Assembly (NCBI RefSeq): GCF_001011035.1
Contig: NZ_CP011492.1
Location: forward strand, 6,317,447 to 6,381,446
DNA length: 64,000 nucleotides
Reading direction: 5' to 3'
From: Streptomyces sp. CNQ-509
Lineage (GTDB): Bacteria > Actinomycetota > Actinomycetes > Streptomycetales > Streptomycetaceae
Positions 8,142 to 16,396 of the stretch are shown here, piece after piece (the first letter of the stretch is position 1; each line of letters opens with the position of its first letter). Under the pieces are notes generated by a model, which saw only the letters and a list, made by a program, of their open reading frames with translations, had not been told where the DNA came from and did no database searches. Made by a program: the position numbers and the translations under genes.

Positions 8142-9497
8142 ATGACTGTGCGTACCGCTGACGGAGCGGCATCGGTGGACCGGGCGATGGCCGCGATGTC
8201 CGAGGCCGGCGTCCGGCTCATCGCCTTGAGCTGGGTCGACAACGCGGGCATCGGCCGGGTCAAGACCGTGCCGCTCGCCCGGCTCCCCCGGCTCGCGGTC
8301 CACGGCGTGGGGATGTCCCCGGTGTTCGACACCTTCCTCGTGGACGACTCGATGGCCCGCACCGACGGCTACGGCGGCCCCGTGGGCGATCTGCTCCTCC
8401 TGCCGGACCTGCACCGGCTCACCCGGCTCGCCGCGCAGCCCGGCTGGGCTTGGGCGCCCGCGGACCGGTACAGCCAGGACGGCGAGCCGTACCCGGGGTG
8501 CCACCGGTCTTTCGTCAACCGCGTGGTGCGCGCCGCGGCCGGCCAAGGGCTGAGCCTGCGGATGGGGTTCGAGACCGAGTGGAGCGTCGGCCCCGGCGCC
8601 CTCGGCGAGGGGCCGGCGTACGGGCTGTCCCGGCTGGCGGACTCCGGCGCGTACCTCCTCGACATCGTCGACGCGCTCACCGCGCAGGGCGTGGAGGTGC
8701 TGCAGATCCACCCGGAGTACGAGCCGGGGCAGTTCGAGATCTCCACCGTCCCGGAAGCCCCGCTGGACGCCGCCGACACCGCCGTCCTCGTCCGGCACAC
8801 GGTACGGGCCGTCTCCCACGCCCACGGGCTGCGGCCCTCCTTCGCACCCCTCCCCGGGCACTCCGGCATCGGCAACGGCGGGCACGTGCACCTGAGCCTC
8901 TGGCGCGGCGAGAAGAACCTGATGCACGGCGGTACGGGCCCGCGCGGCATGACGCCGGACGGCGAGGCGTTCCTCGCCGGGCTGCTGCGGTCGCTGCCCG
9001 CCCTCACCGGCGTCGGCTGCCCGTCCCCGGCCAGCTATCTGCGGCTGGCACCGTCGTCGTGGGCGGGCGCCTATCGCTGCTGGGGCTGGGAGAACCGGGA
9101 GGCGGCGCTGCGCTTCATCACCGGGCCCGCGGGCGAGGCGGCCCAGCGCGCGAACGCCGAGCTCAAGTGCTTCGACCAGGCGGCCAATCCGTACCTGGTG
9201 GTGGGCTCGGTCATCGCCGCGGGGCTCGCCGGCCGCGAGGACGCGCTGCGCCTGCCCGCGGAGTTCACCGACGACCCGGCCCACGCGGACCCCGGTGAAC
9301 TCGCACGGAGCGGCATCGAGCGGCTGCCGACCGGTCTGGCGGAGGCGGTACGGCACCTCAGGGGCTCGGTCGTGCTGCGCAAGGCGATGGGGGACCACCT
9401 CTTCGACGCGCTGCTCGCGGTACGCGAGGCGGAGGAGAGTCTCTTCGCCGACCGCTCCCGGGCCGAGACCGTCGACGCCACCCGCCGCCGGTACTGA
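8142..9497 (+). CDS. glutamine synthetase-like gamma-glutamyl ligase
   Basis: A protein of 451 residues with glutamine-synthetase-fold motifs: MGFETEWSVGP (Glu metal ligands), EYEPGQFEIS, GNGGHVHLSLW (catalytic HVH), and RLAPSSWAGAYRCWGWENREAALRF. It is most like the GlnA-like gamma-glutamyl-polyamine or -amine synthetases of actinobacteria rather than the housekeeping hexameric GS I/II. It would join glutamate to an amine using ATP as a step in amine use or detoxification. The amine cannot be read from the sequence. It stands alone, 129 bp after the VOC gene, and converges on the GntR gene at 9529. Confidence 0.8.
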   Translation: MTVRTADGAASVDRAMAAMSEAGVRLIALSWVDNAGIGRVKTVPLARLPRLAVHGVGMSPVFDTFLVDDSMARTDGYGGPVGDLLLLPDLHRLTRLAAQPGWAWAPADRYSQDGEPYPGCHRSFVNRVVRAAAGQGLSLRMGFETEWSVGPGALGEGPAYGLSRLADSGAYLLDIVDALTAQGVEVLQIHPEYEPGQFEISTVPEAPLDAADTAVLVRHTVRAVSHAHGLRPSFAPLPGHSGIGNGGHVHLSLWRGEKNLMHGGTGPRGMTPDGEAFLAGLLRSLPALTGVGCPSPASYLRLAPSSWAGAYRCWGWENREAALRFITGPAGEAAQRANAELKCFDQAANPYLVVGSVIAAGLAGREDALRLPAEFTDDPAHADPGELARSGIERLPTGLAEAVRHLRGSVVLRKAMGDHLFDALLAVREAEESLFADRSRAETVDATRRRY

Positions 9498-9528
9498 CCG
9501 GGACGTACCGTCCGGCCCGCCGGTCCCG

Positions 9529-10401
9529 TCAGCCGAGCAGCCGCCGCAGTTCCTCGGCGAGTTCGCGCGCCCGCTCCAGATCGGCGGGTGCCGGTGCCCC
9601 CGCCCCGCGGGTGTCCGGGCCGGCCTCGGGGGCCTCGGCGCCTGCGGCGCCGAGCGCGCTCAGCCGTACGGTCTCGCTGGTCTCGGAGACGTCGATGTCG
9701 AAGACCACGCGGTCGGCGCGGTGCCAGGTGGTGAACCACTCCAGCGCGTGCCCGTGCTGGTCCGTGGTCTCGCCTTCGAGCATCAGCAGCGGGCCGCCCG
9801 GCTCGGTGCGCAGGGCCTCCGCGAGCATGTCGTCGGCCGCGACCGCGCGGACCTGCCGCCGCCCGCTGACCGGCCGCAGCCCGTAGTTGCGGGTGAGCAG
9901 CCGGTGCAGCGAGGCGTCGGTCAGGTCCTCGGCGCGCAGCCCCGGGACCTTCGCGGCGGGCAGCCAGGTGCGTACGTACGCCAGCGGGTCGCCGCCGACG
10001 AGGCGGAGGCGCTCCAGCTTCAGCGCGTCCCCGGTGTGCAGGAACGCCTGCGCGCGCGGCGGCGGGGTGCCGGGGTCCAGCGTCCGGACGACGGTGCGCA
10101 ACTCCTGCCCGGCGACGGCGAACTGGTCGGAGAGCCCCGTCGCCCGCTGCACCAGCCGCCGGTACTCGGCCGGCGACGCCACCAGCGTCGGCCGCCCCTG
10201 CCGGCGGATGACCAGGCCGTCGGCCGCCAGCCCCGCCACCGCCTGGCGTACGACGCTGCGCCCGACGCCGAAGGTGGCGCACAGCTCGGCCTCGCTCGGC
10301 AGGGGCGCCCCCGGCGGCAGGTCGTGGCCCAGGATCTGCTGGCGCAGGGACTGGGCCACCTGCTGGTGCAGGGGCCGCGGGTCACTTCTGTCGACTGCCA
10401 T
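9529..10401 (-). CDS. GntR/HutC-type regulator of the acid-sugar operon
   Basis: A protein of 290 residues. The N-terminal winged helix is at about residues 10-75 (PLHQQVAQSLRQQILGHDLP, then PSEAELCATFGVGRSVVRQA). The UTRA ligand-binding domain follows (RLRLVGGDPLAYVRTWLP, ALEWFTTWHRADRVVFDI), with a disordered Ala/Pro tail. It is the last gene of a unit running from 13846, 12 bp after pdxA2. It probably represses the operon through the palindrome at 13886-13915 until a four-carbon acid or phosphate derivative binds. The ligand is inferred from context. Confidence 0.87.
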   Translation of the reverse strand: MAVDRSDPRPLHQQVAQSLRQQILGHDLPPGAPLPSEAELCATFGVGRSVVRQAVAGLAADGLVIRRQGRPTLVASPAEYRRLVQRATGLSDQFAVAGQELRTVVRTLDPGTPPPRAQAFLHTGDALKLERLRLVGGDPLAYVRTWLPAAKVPGLRAEDLTDASLHRLLTRNYGLRPVSGRRQVRAVAADDMLAEALRTEPGGPLLMLEGETTDQHGHALEWFTTWHRADRVVFDIDVSETSETVRLSALGAAGAEAPEAGPDTRGAGAPAPADLERARELAEELRRLLG

Positions 10402-10413
10402 ATCGCCCGGAGT

Positions 10414-11502
10414 CTACGAGGCCGTCCCCGGCCGCTCCACGGCGGCTGCCGCGCTCGCCGCGGCCGACTCGCCCGCCTGCGCGGTCCGCCACACCTGGCC
10501 CCAGCCCGCCGCCAGTTCGGCCGCGCGCCGGGTGGCCAGCACCAGACTCGCCTCCCGGGCCACGCCCTTGCCCGCGATGTCGAAGGCCGTGCCGTGGTCG
10601 ACGGAGACCCGGACGACGGGCAGGCCGACGGTGATGTTCACGCCGTCGTCGCCGTACACCGCCTTGAAGGGGGCGTGCCCCTGGTCGTGGTAGCAGACGA
10701 CGACGAACTTCCACGCGCCCTTCACCGCGGCGGGGATGAGCGCGTCGGCGGGCAGCGGCCCGACCGCGCGGATTCCCGCGGCGTTCGCCCGCTCCACCGC
10801 GGGAGCCAGCACGTCGGCGTCCTCGTCGCCGAAGAGGCGGTTCTCGCCCGCGTGCGGGTTGAGTCCGGCGACGCCGATCGGCTCCTCGGGCAGGCCGAGG
10901 GCGCGGGCGAACGAACCGACGAGGCGCAGGACGTTGTCCGTACGCGCGGGGGAGACCCCGGCGATGGCCTCGGTGAGGGACACGTGGGTGGTGAGGTGGA
11001 AGAAGTACAGCTCGCCCGCGGAGAGCACGAGGCTGAAGTTCTCGACGCCGAACTCGTGCGCCAGCAGCTCGGTGTGCCCCGGCCAGAGGTGGCCGCCGGC
11101 GTGCATGGCGGCCTTGTTCAGCGGCGCGGTGACGATGCCGTCGACCAGTCCCTCGCGGGCCAGCGCGCACGCGCGCTTGACGAAGCGGGCGGAGCCGTCG
11201 CCGGCCGCCGCGCTGAGTTCGCCGTAGGGGACCGCGCCCAGGGAGGGGCCGTCCTGCACCAGGTCGATGGTCCCCGGCTCGTTCCCGGCGTCGCGGGGCG
11301 AGTCGACGACGCGCACCGCGCCCGGGTCCTCGCCGATGAGCGCGACGGCCCTGCGGACGGCGTCGGCGTCGCCGATCACGACCGGCCGGCTGACGCCGCG
11401 CAGTTCGTCGTGGTGCAGCAGGGTACGGGCCGTGATCTCCGGTCCGATTCCGGCCACGTCGCCCAGGGTGAGGGCAAGCGTGGGCACCTGCGGGTCGTTC
11501 AC
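10414..11502 (-). CDS. pdxA2: PdxA2-type 4-phospho-acid-sugar dehydrogenase (decarboxylating)
   Basis: A protein of 362 residues of the PdxA family. Metal-binding histidines are visible in GHLWPGHTELLA, VVVCYHDQGHAPFK and VSVDHGTAFDIAG; the N-terminal motif is LTLGDVAGIGPEI. Beside a DUF1537 kinase this paralogue is expected to oxidise and decarboxylate D-threonate- or D-erythronate-4-phosphate to dihydroxyacetone phosphate, rather than make pyridoxine. The GTG at 11502 overlaps the kinase stop (GTGA). The C-terminus carries an extra Ala-rich tail of about 30 residues. Confidence 0.87.
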   Translation of the reverse strand: MNDPQVPTLALTLGDVAGIGPEITARTLLHHDELRGVSRPVVIGDADAVRRAVALIGEDPGAVRVVDSPRDAGNEPGTIDLVQDGPSLGAVPYGELSAAAGDGSARFVKRACALAREGLVDGIVTAPLNKAAMHAGGHLWPGHTELLAHEFGVENFSLVLSAGELYFFHLTTHVSLTEAIAGVSPARTDNVLRLVGSFARALGLPEEPIGVAGLNPHAGENRLFGDEDADVLAPAVERANAAGIRAVGPLPADALIPAAVKGAWKFVVVCYHDQGHAPFKAVYGDDGVNITVGLPVVRVSVDHGTAFDIAGKGVAREASLVLATRRAAELAAGWGQVWRTAQAGESAAASAAAAVERPGTAS

Positions 11503-12761
11503 CGGTGACTCCTCTCCGTTCGCACCGCTTGCGCGGCCTTGATCAGTACGTCGGGGCTGCCGAAGCCCCCGGCCTTGGTGGCCACGGGCAGCCCGGCGGC
11601 CGGGCCGCCGACGACGACGCCGACCGGCACGCCCGGCTCGACGGTGTCGTACAGCCTGATCCCGGTCCCGCCGAGGCGCGCCAGGACCGCGCGGGCGCCG
11701 TCGCCTCCGGTGGCGACGAGGCCGGCGACCGAGCCGGCGGCCACCGCGTGCGCGGCGGCGTCCGAGACCCGGCGGGCGACCAGTTCCGGGTCGACGGCCG
11801 TGGCGCCCCGGTCCGGGGTGCTCAGCAGCAGCGTGTCCGGACGGCCGGCCGCGGCTGTCCGCACCCGGTCGAGGAACCCGGCCCACGCGTCGTCCTCGGT
11901 GAGGTCCCGGGCGGTGGGCCGCAGGTGCTCCGCGGAGTGCGCGGCGAGGGCTTCGGCCTGCGCGCGGGAGGCGTCGTGCAGGCTGGTCACGACCACGAGG
12001 GCGGTGCCCGCGGGATCCCTGGCGGGCACGGAGCCCGCGCGGTCCTCCGGCGCGGCGCCGGGCGCCCGCGCCTCCCGCCGCCACCGGGCGGCCAGCGGGC
12101 CCGCCAGGCCCGCGGAGCCGACGGCCAGCGCCCGCTCGCCGAGGTCCGCGATGGTCCGCGCGATCCGGTCCAGGTCCGCGTCGTCCGCGGCGTCGAGCAC
12201 GACGATCCGGCTGCCCGCCGCGCGGACCTCCGCGGCCCAGGCGGCGGGTGCGCCCCGCGGATCGAGGCGTACGAGCGGCGCGTCCAGCAGCGTCGGCAGA
12301 TGGCTGACCGTCACGGGCGTCACCGGGTCCCGGCCCACCGCGGTCTCGCCGACCGGGCGTCCCCCGACCAGCAGGACGCCGTCCACGACGGTGCGGCCCA
12401 CGGCAGGGAAGGCGGGGCACACGAGCGCGACGGTGCCGGGGGAGAGCACGTCGAGCATGGCGTCGATCTCGGCGCGGACCGGCCCGCGCACCGTCGAGTC
12501 GACCTTCTTGAAGAGGTGGGTCACGCCGCGGCGCAGCAGCCCGGTGGTCGCTTCGCGTACGAGGTCCGCCGCCCCGGCGGGCGGCCGGGCGCGGGAGTCC
12601 GTGGTGATCGCCACGACGGCGACGTCACCGCCGCTTTCGGTGTCCCCGGGCCGGTCCCCGCCCAGCCGCAGCAGGGTGGGCCAGCCCGCCCCGGCGAACT
12701 GCACGGCGGTGTCGCCGGCGCCGGTGAGGTCGTCGGCGACGATCGCCACCTCGTACGTCAT
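11499..12761 (-). CDS. four-carbon acid sugar kinase (DUF1537 family)
   Basis: A protein of 420 residues. The N-terminal substrate domain begins VAIVADDLTGAGDTAVQF, the diagnostic DUF1537 motif. Other conserved blocks are KKVDSTVRGPVRAEID, LVCPAFPAVGRTVVDG, the C-terminal nucleotide-binding stretch LVATGGDGARAVL, and TKAGGFGSPDVLIKA. It phosphorylates threonate/erythronate-type acids at C4 for the PdxA2 step. The ATG at 12761 overlaps the permease stop and the stop overlaps pdxA2, so three genes are coupled. The exact stereoisomer used cannot be read. Confidence 0.9.
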   Translation of the reverse strand: MTYEVAIVADDLTGAGDTAVQFAGAGWPTLLRLGGDRPGDTESGGDVAVVAITTDSRARPPAGAADLVREATTGLLRRGVTHLFKKVDSTVRGPVRAEIDAMLDVLSPGTVALVCPAFPAVGRTVVDGVLLVGGRPVGETAVGRDPVTPVTVSHLPTLLDAPLVRLDPRGAPAAWAAEVRAAGSRIVVLDAADDADLDRIARTIADLGERALAVGSAGLAGPLAARWRREARAPGAAPEDRAGSVPARDPAGTALVVVTSLHDASRAQAEALAAHSAEHLRPTARDLTEDDAWAGFLDRVRTAAAGRPDTLLLSTPDRGATAVDPELVARRVSDAAAHAVAAGSVAGLVATGGDGARAVLARLGGTGIRLYDTVEPGVPVGVVVGGPAAGLPVATKAGGFGSPDVLIKAAQAVRTERSHR

Positions 12762-13846
12762 GCGCGCTGCTCCTGCTCCGGGCGGTCCGCGAGGCCCCCC
12801 GCGGTGGTGTCCGCGTCTGCTGCGACGGCCGTCACGGACGCCCCGGCTGCGTCCGCCGGCTCGTCCGGGACGCCACCCTGCCGCAGGGCGCCCTTCCGCT
12901 TCAGCATGTACGCCGCGAGCAGCGGCGCGACGATCGCCGTGACCAGGGCTGACGCCGCGACCTGTGCCGTGGCGGTGCCGACGTACTCCTCGAACCGGGG
13001 GTCCGCGGCGGCCACGACGGCGGGGGTGGCGATGGCGTTGCCCGCGGTGGTGCCGGCGGCGAAGCCGAGGCCGGACATGGTGCCGCGGCGCAGGATGTAC
13101 CGGTAGCCGAGGTAGACCAGGCAGCCGGTGAACGGCGCGATGACCAGGCCGAGGAGCAGGCCGGTCACGCCGCCGGTGACGATGTCGCCGAGGTCGATGC
13201 CGGTGCCGAGGGAGAACGCGAAGAACGGGATCACGATGTTCGGCACCGGCTGGACGACCTTGCGCCACTCGGCGTCGACGTTGCCCACCAGCACGCCCAG
13301 CAGGAACGGGACGATCGCGCCGAGCAGGGCGAGGAACGGGATGTCGCCGAGGCCGGAGGCGCCGAGGAAGAGGAGCGTGAGGAAGGGCCCGTCGTTGACG
13401 GCGCTCGCCACGTACGCGCCGCGGTCCCGCTCGTCGCCGTACTGCCCGGAGAAGGCGAGCCACAGGCCGCCGTTGCTGTTGTCCATCGAGGCGAGCAGGG
13501 CGAGCAGCGAGACGCCCAGCAGCCCGTCGAGGCCGACGCCGAGCCCGAGCAGCACCACCAGCGTGGCCGGGATCAGGCTCTTCATCAGCAGCACCGTGCC
13601 CGCGTGGGCGAGGATCGGGCCGCCGGTGCGGAGGGAGACCTGGGTACCCGTCGCGAAGATCAGAAGGGCGATGAGGGGCAGCGCGCTGTCCTGGAAGAGC
13701 GCGGTGGTGAAGCTGCCGATCCCGAGGGCCCCGGGGGCGAAGGTGCCGAAGACCGCGCCGAGGATCAGCGGGATCAGCATCAGTCCGCCAGGTATGCGCT
13801 GCATGGTGGCGAACAGGGGGACCCTGGACTTCTCTGGACCGCTCAC
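12758..13846 (-). CDS. KdgT-type 2-keto-3-deoxygluconate/acid-sugar permease
   Basis: An integral membrane protein of 362 residues with about ten hydrophobic helices, e.g. GGLMLIPLILGAVFGTFAPG and DSALPLIALLIFATGTQVSL. It has the KdgT-family blocks LASMDNSNGGLWLAF and VNDGPFLTLLFLGASG, then GLGFAAGTTAGNAIATPAVV. The GTG at 13846 follows AGGAGG with good spacing. Proton-coupled uptake of sugar acids is the known family function. Here, in front of the DUF1537 kinase and PdxA2, threonate or erythronate is the likely cargo. First gene of the operon. Confidence 0.88.
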   Translation of the reverse strand: MSGPEKSRVPLFATMQRIPGGLMLIPLILGAVFGTFAPGALGIGSFTTALFQDSALPLIALLIFATGTQVSLRTGGPILAHAGTVLLMKSLIPATLVVLLGLGVGLDGLLGVSLLALLASMDNSNGGLWLAFSGQYGDERDRGAYVASAVNDGPFLTLLFLGASGLGDIPFLALLGAIVPFLLGVLVGNVDAEWRKVVQPVPNIVIPFFAFSLGTGIDLGDIVTGGVTGLLLGLVIAPFTGCLVYLGYRYILRRGTMSGLGFAAGTTAGNAIATPAVVAAADPRFEEYVGTATAQVAASALVTAIVAPLLAAYMLKRKGALRQGGVPDEPADAAGASVTAVAADADTTAGGLADRPEQEQRA

Positions 13847-13885
13847 GCCAACCTCCTCGTCGGCATCAGGACGGCGCGGGCGCCG

Positions 13886-13915
13886 AACTTGTACGTATCT
13901 GTTGTACGTACAAGA
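13886..13915. promoter_or_regulatory. candidate GntR operator of the acid-sugar operon
   Basis: A perfect 12-bp palindrome, TTGTACGTACAA, lies at 13902-13913. An extra half-site, TTGTACGTA, lies just upstream at 13889-13897, all about 40-60 bp before the permease GTG. HutC-type GntR regulators bind GT...AC palindromes of this kind, and the local regulator is at 9529-10401. Confidence 0.7.
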
Positions 13916-14059
13916 TGCCACACCGGGCCGGGAAGGGGAAGCCTCGGCTCTCCGGACCCGGTGGCGGACGCGGAGAACCGGCCCTTGCCTGGGCGGGGGC
14001 CGGTGCGGAGGGCCGCGGGGCAGGGCGGGGCGCGCGTCCCCGCTCAGATCCGGAAGACC

Positions 14060-14420
14060 CCGGTGGTGGCGGTCAGTTCGTCCGCGCCGGGCGCCGGTGG
14101 CGCGGCCCGAGCGGACCGTGCCGCCCGTGGCGAGCACGGTGCCGACGGCCAGCGGCGTCGCCTGGTGTCCCGCGCGGGCGGCGGCCAGGCTGGCGGTTTG
14201 CGTCCCGGCGTCGGGCGCCGGGTCGTTCAGCTCGCAGAACGATGCCCCGGCCGCGGCCGATGCTCCGCCGGCCGCCGGCGGCGGGCACCCGGCCGTCCTG
14301 GAGCGGCCCCAGGGGATGGGCGCTACGGGAGTCGGCCATGGGCGCGGCGGGGGTCCACTCGCCGGTGGCCGGGTCGAAGAGTTCGGCAGAGGACAGCCTG
14401 CGCCCCGCCGTCCGCCAGCG
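14060..14420 (-). pseudogene. kelch-repeat protein fragment, frameshifted
   Basis: The minus strand carries two kelch-like units in different frames. One is SSAELFDPATGEWTPAAPMA followed by DSRSAHPLGPLQDGRVPAAGG. The other is ASLAAARAGHQATPLAVG followed by TVLATGGT. These resemble the galactose-oxidase-like repeats of secreted actinobacterial proteins. The change of frame between units, the absence of a start and the lack of further repeats show debris. Boundaries are approximate. It sits between the acid-sugar promoter and a toxin fragment. Confidence 0.6.
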
Positions 14421-14529
14421 GCACCGCGCCCTCCGTGGGGCCGAACCACCCGGCGCGGCGCGGGGAGTTCGTGCGCGGGGAACCACGCGCCCGGCGGCGG
14501 GACCCCGGCCCCGCCGGGCGCCGCCCGGT

Positions 14530-15045
14530 GCAGGCCCGCGATGAGCGCTCGTAGGCGTAGGCGGTACGGGCGCCGCAGCCGTATTCGATCAGCCGGTCCG
14601 CCCGGTGTAGCCGAAGGTGAGCCGGGGCAGCTCCGCGTACGCGTAGCCACGCCCGTCCGGCACGTAGCCGCGGTGCGTGAGGGAGACCAGCCTGGTGGCG
14701 GCCGGGTCCTCGTCGTACCCGAGCAGCAGGGCGCTCGCCGACTGCGGCCGGGGCCCGAGTTCGGGGGTCCGGTGGAACATCAGCACGCGGCGGCAGGGCC
14801 GGTACGTGCGCACCTCGAAGCCGGGCCGGCGGGTCGACCACGGGTCGGCGCGCACCGGCCACGGAAGGACCTCGCCGGGAGCGGGCGCGTCCTCGTCGTG
14901 CTCCCCGTAGCCGAAGACCACCTCGAAGCAGAAGTCGGCGGAGGTGCCGGGCTCGGTGTTCCCGTACCGGATGCGCTTCAGGTACCGGCCCGCGACCCGG
15001 GCGCGGTTGCGCTCCTCGGGGGCGGGGGTGTCGACGCGTTGCTCG
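14530..15045 (-). pseudogene. SpvB/TcdB-type toxin fragment with RHS remnant
   Basis: The minus strand reads RVAGRYLKRIRYGN, FEVVFGYGEHDEDAPAPGE, RPGFEVRTYRPCRRVLMFHR, DEDPAATRLVSLTHRGYV and AELPRLTFGYTG. This is a clear match to the conserved middle part of Salmonella SpvB / Tc-toxin B-subunit proteins. It stops at 14589. In another frame RLIEYGCGARTAYAYERS follows, typical of an RHS repeat. Full Tc B proteins exceed 1400 residues; only about 150 codons remain. The upstream edge runs into the PEP-mutase fragment around 15045. Confidence 0.7.
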
Positions 15046-15181
15046 CGGTCGCGACCACGGGGAAGCCCGCGGCGGCGACGGCGCGGGCGCTGCCCACGTC
15101 CCAGGCGTTCGGCAGCATCAGCGGAACGCCCGGGATGTGCAGGGAACGAAGCAGCTCGGCCTTGTCGGCCTGATCGGTCAC
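15046..15181 (-). pseudogene. 5' fragment of an isocitrate lyase/PEP mutase-family gene
   Basis: Starting at the GTG at 15181 the minus strand encodes TDQADKAELLRSLHIPG and LMLPNAWDVGSARAVAAAGF then PVVATAS. This is the unmistakable N-terminus of the isocitrate lyase/phosphoenolpyruvate mutase family (usually about 250-290 residues). After about 45 codons the similarity ends and the SpvB fragment begins. It lies 8 bp after the SDR gene stop, as if once the last gene of that operon. Confidence 0.65.
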
Positions 15182-15188
15182 AGCGGCC

Positions 15189-16001
15189 TCAGTCGACAAG
15201 TGCGCCGGCGGACAGATTGGCGATGGCACCGGTCATGGCTCCGGCTCGGTCCGAAGCCAGGAACGCGGCCGTCTCGGCGATTTCGGAGAGTGTGGGTAGC
15301 CTCTTGAGCAGCGTCATCTGCGCCATCGCCCCGTCTTCGAGCAGTTCCTGGACCGACTGCCCGGCCGCTGCCGCGGTTTGCTCGAAGAGCTCCTTGGTGT
15401 AGGAACCCGCCTCCGGCGCATCGACGACAGCGTGTGGACGGATGCAGATCACCCGGATGTTGCTGGGTGCCAGCTCCGCGGCCAGAACTCGCGAGAAAGC
15501 CTCCTTGCCAGCCGCGCTCACGCTGTGCCCCAAGATGCCGCCCACAGCCAGTTTGGAACCCGGCTCGGACAGCGTCAGGATGACACCGGGTCGCTCGTGA
15601 CCCATGTGCCGTGCCACGGCCTTGCTGGTGATGAAGAGCGTCCGCAGGAAGCCGTCGACCGGCCGCATGAACTCCTCCAGCGAGAGGTCCGCCAGCAAGG
15701 TCCCCTGGTCATGCATGACGCTCACGGCGTTGAGGGCGATGTCGATGCCGCCGACCGTCGCTGCGATCTCATCGGCGTGCTTTTCGACCGCCTGTTCATC
15801 GAGAACGTCGACCTTCGCGGCCCTGACTGTTCCGCCCGCGGCGGTGATGTCACGCGCCACGGCGTCGAGCTTCGCCTGCGTCCGCCCGGCGATGAAGACT
15901 CTCGCGCCTTCCCGGGCGAATACCCGTGCGATGGCGCCGCCGATGGCGCCCCCGCCTCCGTAGATCACAGCGTTCTTGTCGCGAAGCAGCAGTCCGGTCA
16001 T
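15189..16001 (-). CDS. SDR-fold protein with an altered active site
   Basis: A protein of 270 residues with a Rossmann fold. The cofactor motif is GGGGAIGGAIA, with AGRTQAKLDAVARD and the NAV strand (DIALNAVSVMHDQG) following. Where classical short-chain dehydrogenases have Tyr-x-x-x-Lys this reads HSVSAAGKEAFSRVL. The Lys is kept but the catalytic Tyr is replaced, so standard dehydrogenase activity is doubtful. The ATG at 16001 overlaps the ArsR stop (ATGA), making it the third gene of the SRPBCC-ArsR-SDR operon. Confidence 0.85.
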   Translation of the reverse strand: MTGLLLRDKNAVIYGGGGAIGGAIARVFAREGARVFIAGRTQAKLDAVARDITAAGGTVRAAKVDVLDEQAVEKHADEIAATVGGIDIALNAVSVMHDQGTLLADLSLEEFMRPVDGFLRTLFITSKAVARHMGHERPGVILTLSEPGSKLAVGGILGHSVSAAGKEAFSRVLAAELAPSNIRVICIRPHAVVDAPEAGSYTKELFEQTAAAAGQSVQELLEDGAMAQMTLLKRLPTLSEIAETAAFLASDRAGAMTGAIANLSAGALVD

Positions 16002-16396
16002 GTGTCCTCCAAAGGTGCGGTGGCCTGTCGGTCGGTCGTGTTTCTCGGTCGTGTTTCTCGGTCGTGTTTCTGGCGCTGGATCTGTTCCGCGATGCGCTTG
16101 ATGCGGTTCAGCCGCGCATCCCAGGTCTTGCCGACCTCGTTCAGTTGCCGGACGGCGCGGGCGAGCTGCGCCTCGTCGACCTCGTAGCGCCGCTCTCGGC
16201 CTATCGGCGTCGCGTGCACGAGGCCGGCGCGATCGAGGACGCCCAGGTGCTTGGCGACCGCTTGGCGTGTGACCGGGAGGCGATCGCTCAGGCTGGTCGG
16301 CGTACCGACTCCTTCCGCGAGCAGCAGGTCGAGCAGGCGGCGCCTGATCGGGTCGCCGATCGCCGACCAGAGTTCGTCGTCGACGGCGACGGTCAT
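15998..16396 (-). CDS. ArsR-family regulator (SRPBCC-associated)
   Basis: A protein of 132 residues. The winged helix runs from LWSAIGDPIRRRLLDLLLAE through LSDRLPVTRQAVAKHLGVLD to RAGLVHATPIGRERRYEV. There are no metal-binding cysteine motifs. It has the type usually paired with an activator-of-Hsp90-like SRPBCC protein, which is indeed coupled upstream (ATGA at 16393-16396). The last 20 or so residues are encoded by a 3 x 13-bp tandem repeat, so the C-terminus depends on repeat number. It likely represses its own operon at the sites near 16858 and 16902. Confidence 0.88.
   Translation of the reverse strand: MTVAVDDELWSAIGDPIRRRLLDLLLAEGVGTPTSLSDRLPVTRQAVAKHLGVLDRAGLVHATPIGRERRYEVDEAQLARAVRQLNEVGKTWDARLNRIKRIAEQIQRQKHDRETRPRNTTDRQATAPLEDT
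16032..16070. repeat. three perfect 13-bp tandem repeats inside arsR
   Basis: The unit TCGGTCGTGTTTC is repeated head to tail three times without a mismatch. Because 13 is not a multiple of three, each copy is read in a different frame. Gain or loss of one copy would change the ArsR C-terminus and its overlap with the SDR start. Confidence 0.95.

Noticed and set aside
9295..11508. A 737-codon plus-strand frame across GntR and PdxA2
   Set aside because: It is antisense to genes with complete family motifs and contains none of its own.
15998..16396. Metal-sensing ArsR regulator
   Set aside because: None of the cysteine or histidine clusters of ArsR/SmtB metal sensors is present, and the partner is an SRPBCC protein.
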